The notes under the pieces are model-generated. The model searched no databases and was not told where the DNA came from. It was given only the letters and a program-made list of their open reading frames with translations. Position numbers and translations under genes: made by a program. 18,368 bases of DNA, taken from assembly GCA_002498525.1 (NCBI GenBank), contig DAHR01000013.1:113305-131672 (forward strand), written 5' to 3'. Positions 6,959-14,398 of this stretch are shown here, piece by piece (the first letter of the stretch is position 1; each line of letters starts with the position of its first letter). This DNA is from Euryarchaeota archaeon UBA58 (GTDB taxonomy: Archaea > Thermoplasmatota > Poseidoniia > Poseidoniales > Thalassarchaeaceae).

Positions 6959-8989
6959 TCAAGCGCTGGGTTGCGAATCAGGTCCGCCCGAAAACGTGTC
7001 GATGACACTCGCGAGGCGCTCGACGATGCTGACCTTGTCCTCTGCGCCGACGAGTGCGTGTTGCAGCACCTCGTCGAGCGAATCGACAGGCAGAATCTCG
7101 ACCTTCGCTTCGTATTTCTCATCGATGAGAACATCCTGTAGATTGCTGCGTGGAATGATGACCTTCTCGATTCCGGATCTGACGGCGGCTTCGATCTTCG
7201 CGGAGACGCCGCCGATGGGCAGAACCTCGCCGCGTACAGTGAGCGAGCCTGTCATGGCAAGATTCTGTTCGATTGGAATACCCTCGAAAGCGCTGATGAT
7301 CGCGGTCGCCATGGTGATTGAAGCGCTGTCTCCGTCGACGTTGTGGGTGCCGGGGAACTGTACGTGGAGATCGTAGTCTCGGATGTCTTTGCCAGTGAGT
7401 TTCTTGACTACTGCGCTGATGTTGATGACAGATTCCTGCGCCAGATCCGACAGCCCTCCGGTTGCGATTACCTTGCCGGATCTGCCATGTGCGGGGGTTA
7501 CCATCGCTTCGACCGGCAGGACGACTCCAGAGTAATCCGAGAGTCCTGTGTCCGCGCCGAGGACTGCGAGGCCGTTGACGCGGCCGACGCGCTCGCCGCG
7601 GTTGACCAACATCGCATATTCCGATTGTCGCTCGAGGTATCTGTCAGCCACTTGCTGCTCGAGCGGTTTTGCTATCATGCGCGCGCGGGTGACGTGTTCC
7701 GAGCGCGTCAGAGTTGCTTTGTCTTCGGCGGCCAGATCTCCTGCGATGCGCACGAGGCCGCCGAGTTCGCGCAGGCGCAGCGATAGTTTTCCTCTACGGC
7801 CGCTGCGCCGCTGCGCCTCTTTGAGGATGAGGCCAGTGGCTTCGATGTCGAAGTGTGGAATCGGCTTGCCTGAATTCTTGTTCATCTCGTTGCGAACTTC
7901 CTGAGCGATGAAGCGGACGAGGCGTCTGCGGTTGCGCTCGGTATCTGGCATGTCGGTGTTGACGTAGATCTCGTAGCCGTAGCCACGGATGCGGCTGCGC
8001 AGCGCTGGGTGCATGTTCTGAACGCTGTCGAGGTTTCCGGCTGCGACGAGGATGAAGTCAGTCGGCACTGGTTCCGACTTGGTCAGAGCGCCACTCGAGC
8101 GCTCTGAGCGGCCAGAGATCGACAGTTCCTTCTCCTGCATTGCGATCAGCAGAGCCTGCTGCTCCTCCATCCGCAGCATGCGGATCTCGTCGATGTAGAG
8201 AACGCCTTTGTTGGCGCGGTGCACAGCACCGGGCTCGACCCTCTCGTGGGCTGGAGTCGCTAGGTCAGCGCCCGACTGGAAGGGGTCGTGGCGTACATCG
8301 CCAAGGAGCGCTCCGGCGAGTGTTCCGGTCGCATCAATGAATGGTGCATCCTCGTTCTTCTCGTGTTTGACGAGGAGTTTAGGGATGTTGCCCTCATCAC
8401 CTGCCGTCAGTCTGGTGCGGAGAAAGAAGTAGCCGAAGACGAGGAGGAAGGAGCCGAAGATGAAAGTCAGAATCTCGCCGCTAGAGATCGTCGCGAGCAG
8501 CAGCGCCGCTCCGACGATGAGGGCGATGAACAGCAGCGTGCGATTGGTGCGCTCGCGCTGCTGACGGATGTGCCCTCGACGCTCGGAGATGATGCTCGAG
8601 CCGCGACCGGCTGGAACTGTGCGAATGCGCGGCTCGTTCTCATCCTCTGAATTCCGATAGACGAGGATGTCCTCGAGTTGCTCCTTCGGGAGGAACTCGG
8701 TCATCGAGCGAGCCAGCATCGATTTGCCGGTGCCAGGCTCGCCGACCATGATGATGTGTCGACGCTGCTCGGCCGCCTTACGAACAATGATCGAGGCGGC
8801 CTCCTGGCCAATCACCTGATCGACCAGTTTCTCAGGAATCGGAACCTCTTCGGTTGAGGCGATGTCGATGTCCTTCACCCAATGCTCGACCGGCGTCTGG
8901 CAGATCGGATCCTTGTCCTCGGCGACGCCAAAGGCGACCCCGTCTTCCCACGACTCAAGAGGGTCGATTGGCTCAGGCTCATCGCTCAT
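6959..8989 (-). CDS. lonB: archaeal membrane-anchored ATP-dependent Lon protease
   Basis: LonB is the archaeal membrane-bound AAA+ protease that degrades misfolded and regulatory proteins at the inner face of the membrane. Numbered from the ATG at 8989 (676 residues): Walker A GEPGTGKS (~83-90); two transmembrane segments (~152-168 and ~173-190) inserted within the ATPase module, the LonB hallmark; Walker B GVLYIDEI (~262-269); the sensor region VAAGNLDSVQNMHPALRSR; and a protease domain with catalytic Ser in DGDSASITMA (~555) and Lys in GGVSAKIEAAV (~598). A GTG at 9025 would add 12 residues; I prefer the ATG because GAGGGG sits just upstream and the extra residues are not conserved-looking. 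The asparaginase gene follows, and the surface-protein gene precedes it by 71 bases. Confidence 0.96.
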   Translation of the reverse strand: MSDEPEPIDPLESWEDGVAFGVAEDKDPICQTPVEHWVKDIDIASTEEVPIPEKLVDQVIGQEAASIIVRKAAEQRRHIIMVGEPGTGKSMLARSMTEFLPKEQLEDILVYRNSEDENEPRIRTVPAGRGSSIISERRGHIRQQRERTNRTLLFIALIVGAALLLATISSGEILTFIFGSFLLVFGYFFLRTRLTAGDEGNIPKLLVKHEKNEDAPFIDATGTLAGALLGDVRHDPFQSGADLATPAHERVEPGAVHRANKGVLYIDEIRMLRMEEQQALLIAMQEKELSISGRSERSSGALTKSEPVPTDFILVAAGNLDSVQNMHPALRSRIRGYGYEIYVNTDMPDTERNRRRLVRFIAQEVRNEMNKNSGKPIPHFDIEATGLILKEAQRRSGRRGKLSLRLRELGGLVRIAGDLAAEDKATLTRSEHVTRARMIAKPLEQQVADRYLERQSEYAMLVNRGERVGRVNGLAVLGADTGLSDYSGVVLPVEAMVTPAHGRSGKVIATGGLSDLAQESVINISAVVKKLTGKDIRDYDLHVQFPGTHNVDGDSASITMATAIISAFEGIPIEQNLAMTGSLTVRGEVLPIGGVSAKIEAAVRSGIEKVIIPRSNLQDVLIDEKYEAKVEILPVDSLDEVLQHALVGAEDKVSIVERLASVIDTFSGGPDSQPSA

Positions 8990-9021
8990 GCTGCATCCCC
9001 TCGTGAATATGCCTGTCACTT

Positions 9022-9039
9022 GCACCTTCTTGAAGGTGC
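9022..9039. repeat. perfect 8-bp inverted repeat between the surface-protein gene and lonB
   Basis: GCACCTTC-TT-GAAGGTGC forms a hairpin 22 bases past the surface-protein stop and ~33 bases before the lonB ATG. It is not followed by a T-run on the minus strand, so a simple terminator is doubtful. A regulatory or mRNA-processing site ahead of lonB is an alternative. Confidence 0.45.
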
Positions 9040-9060
9040 GTCATAGCGAGCAAGCCGGTT

Positions 9061-12000
9061 TCAGACCTCTTCACGGCGTTGTAGGTACTCTGCGCCATAG
9101 TGAATCCATTGCTCCATCGTCCATCCCGCAGGCAGTCCCTCTGGGGGTAGAGGAGGGGCCATTCCGGGTGGTGGCGGAGGTGCTTCAGTCAGCGGGCTGT
9201 CTTCGACAGTGACCGCGTAGCCATGGTAATCCTGATCTGCATTATCGTACTCGACCGAGCCTTCTTTCTGGCGTCGGATCGTGATGGCGAGAACCATCAC
9301 AAGAGCGAGTGAAAGTAGAACGCCGATCGTCATCATTCCCATGGTCATCGGTGTGAGAGCTCCGTTCTTATCGTCGGTAGGATCATCGCTCGGAGCCTCG
9401 ACTTCTGTATCGATGGGTGGCTCGGTTGCGTAAACCTTGTACTGCTCCTCTGTGGCACGGTCGAAGCCATTTGAATCCACGGCGGTCACCTCGAGTGTAA
9501 GGTAGTCGCCCACAGCCAGTCCGTCTCCACCGTTGGAGAGGATGATGAATGGGCCGAAATTGTACGAGTTGCCGAAGTCGCTGCAGATTCCAGTGATGGT
9601 ATTGCAGACGGTCCAGATGACCTTGATGTCAGACAACTCGAAGTCCGCTATGCTCTCGAGTGTTACGGCCGGATTGGCTCCGAAATATGCTGGTTCCATG
9701 TTCACCACAATGTCGCCGTTGCCACTTCCGTCATCCCACTCCAATGGTAGGGCGTCCACCACCTGCACGATGAGCATCTCAGCGCTGGCTTGGCCGTGGC
9801 GGTCCTCGGCGGTGATGGTGACGATTTCCTCGCCGGCCTCGTCCCAACTCATCGTGACCATGCCGGAGATGGGATTGTACAGCACCGCGCCCGGCACGTA
9901 GGTCGTGACAGTAATCCAGATCTCCTCGTCAGGGTCGTCGATATCGGAGACGATGTCGAGGACATTGATGGTGATTCGCTCGCCGAGTTGGATCAGCATC
10001 GTATCGATGCCAGTGGTGTCAATTCTCGGCGCGTCGTTGATGTTGTTGACGTGGTAGGTGATGATGGTGTCGGATTCCCTGAATCCGTCAGACGCTCGGA
10101 CAGTTATCTCGACCATTCCGAAGCTGTCGTCGTCGAGAGACTCGACATTGAGAGAGTGGCCGGTGATGCTGGCGTCGACCAGCGAGGTGTCGCTGATCTC
10201 GACGACCGTGAGCGCCAGGCCAGATGCCGGCATCGAATCACCGTTGTCGTTGGTGTCCGAGAGGTAAGGCGTCAGAATCAGGCTTGCCGAGCCGCCCTCA
10301 TCGAAGGATTGGGTCGGCACGCCGTTCCAGCGTGGTTGGCCGTTCTCGATGACGTTGAAGAGAATGGTTCCGGAGTTGGAGTCTTCCCCGTCACTGATGG
10401 TCACGAAGATGCCCTGGGCCAGCGGTGTTCCGTGGCCGTCGTAGAGAATGTTGGCGAAGTTGACTGTGAGTTCAAGATTGTAAGCATCGAACTCGATGAA
10501 TTCAGGGGCGTTGCTGTCCATGGTCAGCATCGACAGTGGAGTTTCTGCATCGTTCAGGAGGCCGATTATCGAGACGATCTCGTCGGTCTCGACCTTGACT
10601 GTCGGGATTCCGGCGTAGCCGTTGTCGCTGCTGGTCAGAACGGTCGGTAGAGCATTGCGCAACTCGAATGCGTCTTCGGTCAGCAACCAATCCGAGGTCT
10701 GAGAGCCAGCATCTGTCCACTGGATGCGCACATCATAAGTGCCAGAGGTCGCGCTCATCGGTGGACTGAGAGTGTGGATGTAACGTGCGTTACCGCCGCT
10801 ACCGACCATATCCACCGAGGATATCCACGCGGTATCCCAAGCCTCGGTCGCGTGCAGAGCATACTGGAGGGCGGGGCTCATGGAGGACATGTCGTCGACC
10901 AGATCATTGGCCAGAGCAGTTGACTCGAATTGTATCGAAGTGCCACGCTCGACGCTGGCTGCACCGACCACAGAAGGTCGGTTTGCAATCGGCGGCATGT
11001 CGTGCAGAGCGCTGTCGTCGGCGTAGTCGTTCGACGAGACGCGATCCGCGGTGAGACTGAGGAGCATGGCTCGGAAAGTCGTGGCGCCGGATGCGTAAGG
11101 CGTGATTTGGGATGTGTCGAAGTCAACCGTCAGTGTCTGAGTCCCAGCGGTGGCGAGATAAGCGATTGAAGCGCCGCCGATGTAGATTTCGTCGAGTCCT
11201 TGAAGTTCGTAGATGGCAATCTCGCCACCGTCGTTGTAGGGGTCGACGCCGTTGTTGGTAATCTCGACGGAGACATCCAAGATGTCTCCGGGAACGAAGC
11301 CGAGGTTGCCGTTCTGGTTCTCAACCTGGAAGTCGGAGACGCCTATGTCGACGAGCGGGATCATGTCGAGGTCGACGGCCGAGAGGAAGGTGTTGTACGA
11401 GGAGTGCGGGCCGTCCATCAGAGCGAGGACGGGCCAGAAGTTCTCGAACTGGGTGTTCCCGCCTGACGCCCTGACGGTGTTCAACGGAACCGTCCAAGTC
11501 CTCTCAGCGGCGTTGTTCGGGGTCAGAGTCAACTCCTCGAAGCCGTTGTTGTCGCTGTTGAGGAGCCACTCCCTCCAGTTGTTGTGGGGCCTGTTGCCGT
11601 TGTCGTAGGCATCGGCGCCGACCTGCTCGGTGACCGCTCCGTAGAGGTAAACGGTGACTGAAGACGACGAGCCCAAGTAGGTCGCCTCGACTGTGATGGT
11701 GACCTCGTCACCGGCGCTGTTCAAGGCGGTAGAGAGTTCCATTGCGTATTCCGATGCATCCGAAGACATGCATCCGCCAGACGAATAGTCGGCGTCGTAG
11801 TAGTCTGTTCCGACAGAGCCGACCTTGTAGCATGACCCGCTCTGAGCATCGGAGAAGGCGAATGTCGGGTAGCCGCTTGAGGCCGCCATAACGTGGTCCG
11901 TCCTATAGATCGGGCCGTCGGCGGGCCAGCCTCCGGACTCGGACTCGTAGAACGAGACGAAGGTGAAGTCCTCTCCATTCGAACTCTTGAGGTTTACAAG

Positions 12001-12228
12001 CGAAGGGGCCGCGCTGTCCATGCACGGCCCGCACCAGTGTGCTCCGACATATTCACCGAAGACGGAATGGCCAGGGCTGGTGGCGAATCTCGGCATCTCT
12101 TTGACGGCCAGTTGTTCTCTCTCAGTCGTCTGTTCCTCGATCAAAAAGAATCCCATCGCCGACATGGTCAGCATCAAAATTGCAATGGTTATCGAAGAGA
12201 GTTCGTTCACTCGCTGCGATGTGGTCAT
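9061..12228 (-). CDS. large membrane-anchored surface protein: thioredoxin/Omp28-like head, CARDB/Ig/cadherin-like repeats, C-terminal anchor
   Basis: About 1055 residues. An N-terminal hydrophobic segment (~12-30) acts as signal or anchor. Next comes a thioredoxin-like domain with active site WCGPC (Cys ~66 and ~69) and a cis-Pro region SSGYPTFAF (~121); two further Cys follow (~133, ~153). The part to ~290 (VTEQVGADAYDNG...NNWREWLLN) resembles Omp28-type proteins. A CARDB-like beta domain begins DIGVSDFQVENQNG (~294), then several Ig/cadherin-like domains with repeated GTxxF, NDAPRI and DDPDEEI elements. A transmembrane helix (~960-984) ends in RRQK, followed by a ~70-residue inside tail with PPPPPGMAPPLPPEG and LPAGWTMEQWIHYGAEYL. 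I chose the ATG at 12228 because a TATA-like box lies ~28 bases upstream; 12264 is an alternative. Likely role: extracellular redox or binding protein; the partner is unknown. Confidence 0.88.
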   Translation of the reverse strand: MTTSQRVNELSSITIAILMLTMSAMGFFLIEEQTTEREQLAVKEMPRFATSPGHSVFGEYVGAHWCGPCMDSAAPSLVNLKSSNGEDFTFVSFYESESGGWPADGPIYRTDHVMAASSGYPTFAFSDAQSGSCYKVGSVGTDYYDADYSSGGCMSSDASEYAMELSTALNSAGDEVTITVEATYLGSSSSVTVYLYGAVTEQVGADAYDNGNRPHNNWREWLLNSDNNGFEELTLTPNNAAERTWTVPLNTVRASGGNTQFENFWPVLALMDGPHSSYNTFLSAVDLDMIPLVDIGVSDFQVENQNGNLGFVPGDILDVSVEITNNGVDPYNDGGEIAIYELQGLDEIYIGGASIAYLATAGTQTLTVDFDTSQITPYASGATTFRAMLLSLTADRVSSNDYADDSALHDMPPIANRPSVVGAASVERGTSIQFESTALANDLVDDMSSMSPALQYALHATEAWDTAWISSVDMVGSGGNARYIHTLSPPMSATSGTYDVRIQWTDAGSQTSDWLLTEDAFELRNALPTVLTSSDNGYAGIPTVKVETDEIVSIIGLLNDAETPLSMLTMDSNAPEFIEFDAYNLELTVNFANILYDGHGTPLAQGIFVTISDGEDSNSGTILFNVIENGQPRWNGVPTQSFDEGGSASLILTPYLSDTNDNGDSMPASGLALTVVEISDTSLVDASITGHSLNVESLDDDSFGMVEITVRASDGFRESDTIITYHVNNINDAPRIDTTGIDTMLIQLGERITINVLDIVSDIDDPDEEIWITVTTYVPGAVLYNPISGMVTMSWDEAGEEIVTITAEDRHGQASAEMLIVQVVDALPLEWDDGSGNGDIVVNMEPAYFGANPAVTLESIADFELSDIKVIWTVCNTITGICSDFGNSYNFGPFIILSNGGDGLAVGDYLTLEVTAVDSNGFDRATEEQYKVYATEPPIDTEVEAPSDDPTDDKNGALTPMTMGMMTIGVLLSLALVMVLAITIRRQKEGSVEYDNADQDYHGYAVTVEDSPLTEAPPPPPGMAPPLPPEGLPAGWTMEQWIHYGAEYLQRREEV

Positions 12229-12251
12229 CGTTTTGTCGGGCGTTTGGCCCC

Positions 12252-12260
12252 GTATAATAC
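12252..12260 (-). promoter_or_regulatory. TATA box of the surface-protein gene
   Basis: Read on the minus strand the site is GTATTATAC, the most AT-rich stretch nearby. Its centre is about 28 bases before the ATG at 12228, which is the spacing expected for a leaderless archaeal transcript. This is the main reason for choosing that start over the ATG at 12264, which lies upstream of the box. Confidence 0.55.
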
Positions 12261-12288
12261 TCATCTATCTGTGTCTTACTCTTGGAAA

Positions 12289-12304
12289 CGACCCCTAGGG
12301 GTCG
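12289..12304. promoter_or_regulatory. perfect 16-bp palindrome, candidate operator between divergent genes
   Basis: CGACCCCTAGGGGTCG is fully self-complementary. It lies 28 bases beyond the TATA-like box of the surface-protein gene and 7 bases before the TATA-like box of trmI, so a dimeric regulator here could act on one or both promoters. Regulator and function are unknown. Confidence 0.55.
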
Positions 12305-12311
12305 GGAATCG

Positions 12312-12319
12312 AATAAATT
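12312..12319 (+). promoter_or_regulatory. TATA-like box upstream of trmI
   Basis: AATAAATT, flanked by CGAAT/ATTCG arms. Transcription would begin near 12342, leaving a ~40-base leader before the trmI ATG. TATTTGAA (~12339) and GTATTG (~12351) are weaker alternatives closer to the ATG. Confidence 0.4.
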
Positions 12320-12384
12320 CGCGTGATTGTCGCGGGTATTTGAATCGAAGGTATTGAAGCGTCGTTGCCACCGCGGATGCTCTG

Positions 12385-13227
12385 ATGGCTGGCTCAACTT
12401 CCGACCCCACCCCACCCTCCAACACCCCAGATTGGGTTGCTTTGCGTGAGGACGACGGGCGGGCTTACCTGCTCGATAGGGCGGCAGGTGAGGTGAAAGT
12501 CAAGGGGCTCGGTCGCTTCGATACTGGCCAGCTTCTGAATGGCTATTCTGTCGGCGACCGTATCATGGTTGGACAGAAATCCCTGACTATCGTCGATGCG
12601 GCTCTTCCGGAGGCGCGCAGGAATATGTTTCGTCGGGCTCAAACCATCGGCATCAAAGATTCAGGATTCTTGATTTCTTGGATGGGGATCGGTGTAGGAA
12701 GTCGGGTACTGGAAGGCGGACATGGCTCTGCTGGACTTGCCATGCACTTGGCGAATGTGATGGGCTCGGCTGGCACCCTGATCTCGGTCGAGAATCGGGC
12801 AGAACACGCTGCGGTTGGACGGCAGAACATGGAGCGAATGGCCGAATTTTCGAGCGAATTTCCCGACTGGCATCTCATCGAGGTCGACCTTTCTGAGGCG
12901 TCAGGAAAAGTCAAAGAAATCTGTGCTGAATTGGATGCGGCGATAATCGATATCGCCGAGCCTTGGACAGTTGTTGCTGACATCGCATCGGCACTCAAAG
13001 TAGGAGGCCGTTTGGCCTGTTATTGCCCGACGACCGCGCAACTCGAAAAGTCTTGGAATGCGCTCGAGGAAGAAGGCCTCGTGGTCGAGTTCTCAGGCGA
13101 GATGATCGAGCGCCGCTGGGTCAAAGCTGCGAAGGGCGGCGTTCGACCCGGCAACCAGCCGATGGGCCACACCGCCTTCCTCATCATCGCCGCAAAAATC
13201 GCCCCAGAACCCGAAGAGGAGGAGTGA
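12385..13227 (+). CDS. trmI: tRNA (adenine-57/58-N1)-methyltransferase
   Basis: TrmI methylates N1 of adenine 57 and/or 58 in the T-loop of tRNA using S-adenosylmethionine, and acts as a tetramer. The 280-residue protein has an N-terminal beta domain (~15-75), the family signature RRAQTIGIKDSGFLI (~84-98), the SAM-binding motif I VLEGGHGSAGLAM (~108-120), the ribose-binding acidic residue in SVENRAE (~136), the DIAEPW motif (~189-194) and a C-terminal RRWVKAAKGGVRPGN...MGHTAFLI. The GGHGSAG form of motif I is a variant of the commoner GxGSG but keeps the fold-defining glycines. The C-terminus ends in an acidic EPEEEE tail. It heads a plus-strand cluster, and its stop overlaps the next gene's GTG. 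Confidence 0.92.
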   Translation: MAGSTSDPTPPSNTPDWVALREDDGRAYLLDRAAGEVKVKGLGRFDTGQLLNGYSVGDRIMVGQKSLTIVDAALPEARRNMFRRAQTIGIKDSGFLISWMGIGVGSRVLEGGHGSAGLAMHLANVMGSAGTLISVENRAEHAAVGRQNMERMAEFSSEFPDWHLIEVDLSEASGKVKEICAELDAAIIDIAEPWTVVADIASALKVGGRLACYCPTTAQLEKSWNALEEEGLVVEFSGEMIERRWVKAAKGGVRPGNQPMGHTAFLIIAAKIAPEPEEEE

Positions 13228-13457
13228 GGCTGGCAGCAATCAACGCCTACTCATTCTCTCACTTTGCAATCTGGTTCGTCGCTGGAAGATTTACGCAAAT
13301 GACCTGGCCGATTTTCCTGACGCTCTCGATCGGATGGGAGGTCATGGAGTGGTTCCTGCCTTTCGAATTCGCAATCGAAGAACTCACAAATAAAGCAGCT
13401 GATCTGGCATTCAACATTGGCGGATTCATACTCGGGCGACACCTCAACTATGATTGA
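13224..13457 (+). CDS. small membrane protein, function unknown
   Basis: A 77-residue protein with two or three hydrophobic stretches (NAYSFSHFAIWFVAGRF, WPIFLTLSIGWEVMEWF, ADLAFNIGGFILG). The conserved-looking polar residues within the membrane (SHF, WEVMEW, NKAADLAFNIGG) recall the layout of VanZ/YjdF-like small membrane proteins, but I cannot place it firmly. The GTG start overlaps the trmI stop (GTGA), and GAGGAGG lies directly upstream, so translation is probably coupled to trmI. An ATG further in would remove the first membrane segment, which argues for the GTG. Its stop overlaps the next gene by 8 bases. Confidence 0.72.
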   Translation: MRLAAINAYSFSHFAIWFVAGRFTQMTWPIFLTLSIGWEVMEWFLPFEFAIEELTNKAADLAFNIGGFILGRHLNYD

Positions 13458-13785
13458 CTCAAACCCTACCTCACCGGTCATGATAGTCACAGTGTTTCGC
13501 TCACGACTCAACTCCGATGTCGGTGAAGAATACATGGAAATGGCGATGCGGATGAGCGAATTAGCACAGACGATGCCGGGCTACATCTCGCACAAATCCT
13601 TCCTTGCCGACGACGGCGAGCGGGTGACGATCGTCGAGTTCGAATCGATGGAAGGCCAGAACAAATGGCGCAGAAATATCGAGCACGGTGTGGCAATGCA
13701 GATGGGGCGAGAGACGTTCTACGACGAATTCAAAATCCAGGTCTGCGAAGTCATCAGGCAGAGTGAGTCCAAGAAATCATCCTAG
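13450..13785 (+). CDS. antibiotic-biosynthesis-monooxygenase (ABM) fold protein
   Basis: A 111-residue dimeric alpha+beta-barrel type protein. VMIVTVFRSRLNSDVGEEYMEM at the start, MPGYISHKSFLADDGERVTIVEFESMEG in the middle and W......H..A.Q.GRETFYDEFKIQV towards the end follow the ABM pattern. Members range from quinone-forming monooxygenases to haem-degrading enzymes and dehydratase-like or purely binding proteins, so the reaction is open. The ATG at 13450 overlaps the preceding stop by 8 bases (ATGATTGA); a more upstream start would lie deep in the preceding gene. The same transcript as trmI is likely. Confidence 0.82.
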   Translation: MIDSNPTSPVMIVTVFRSRLNSDVGEEYMEMAMRMSELAQTMPGYISHKSFLADDGERVTIVEFESMEGQNKWRRNIEHGVAMQMGRETFYDEFKIQVCEVIRQSESKKSS

Positions 13786-13803
13786 CAGCAGGAGAGTACC
13801 ATC

Positions 13804-14277
13804 ATGGGTTTGATGAGCGATTTCAGAACTAGGGTCGACGATGTCGGTTGGTCTGGGAGGGTCATCTTCAACGAATTCATGAAATTCAACATCGTCGGTT
13901 GCTTCAACTCGGCTTTCGCCTTCCTGCTCTACCTCATGCTCTACCAGATCAACCTCTGGGACGCGCACACGGCGGTTGCGGCTTGGGTGGTCTCGAGCAT
14001 CATCGGCAACATCGAAGCCCATTTCATGCACTACCGATTCACCTTCAAGTCGACTTTCAGATATGCGCAGAGTCTGAACCGCGCTTTCTGGTGCTACACA
14101 TCTCTCCTCGTCGTCACCACCACGATGGAATACATCATGATCGAATTATGGGCCATCAACCACTATCTCGCATGGCTGTTCAACACCTGCGTCTTCGGAT
14201 TCCTCAATTTCGTCCTCATCCGCTGGCTCGCTTTACCGCCTGAGCTCGACGAAAAATTTCTCAACTCGGTCACTTGA
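13804..14277 (+). CDS. GtrA-like membrane protein
   Basis: A 157-residue protein with four hydrophobic segments (~30-50, ~58-76, ~92-112, ~122-142), the standard GtrA-family topology. Family features visible are FMKFNIVGCFNSAFAFLLY in the first helix, AHFMHYRFTF after the second, and FGFLNFVLIRWLAL at the end. Relatives take part in moving lipid-linked sugars across the membrane or in cell-surface polysaccharide synthesis. No glycosyltransferase is adjacent here, so the role is unassigned. GCAGGAG lies a few bases upstream of the ATG as a good ribosome-binding site, and the gene begins 18 bases after the ABM gene, closing the trmI cluster. Confidence 0.87.
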   Translation: MGLMSDFRTRVDDVGWSGRVIFNEFMKFNIVGCFNSAFAFLLYLMLYQINLWDAHTAVAAWVVSSIIGNIEAHFMHYRFTFKSTFRYAQSLNRAFWCYTSLLVVTTTMEYIMIELWAINHYLAWLFNTCVFGFLNFVLIRWLALPPELDEKFLNSVT

Positions 14278-14398
14278 ATCATTGTTTCTGAAAAGACGGT
14301 TGATTCCTCATCGACTTGAAAAAATGCCAAGAGCCTTGTCTCGCATCACAGTTCCTTGGGTCAAAATAGCCTTAGATGAACACCAGCACGCCAAGCCG

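Noticed and set aside
6358..7376. Several overlapping plus-strand frames of 190-241 codons across the asparaginase gene and the lonB 3' end
   Set aside because: They are shadows in GC-rich sequence with skewed Ser/Arg/Pro composition, opposite two well-identified genes.
9790..10650. A 286-codon open frame on the plus strand
   Set aside because: It is antisense to the surface-protein gene, rich in Asp/Val from reading common codons backwards, and shows no motif or plausible start.
14282..14398. A longer TauE/SafE protein starting at TTG 14282
   Set aside because: The extra residues are charged and unlike the family, which begins with a membrane helix; ATGATG at 14399 fits.
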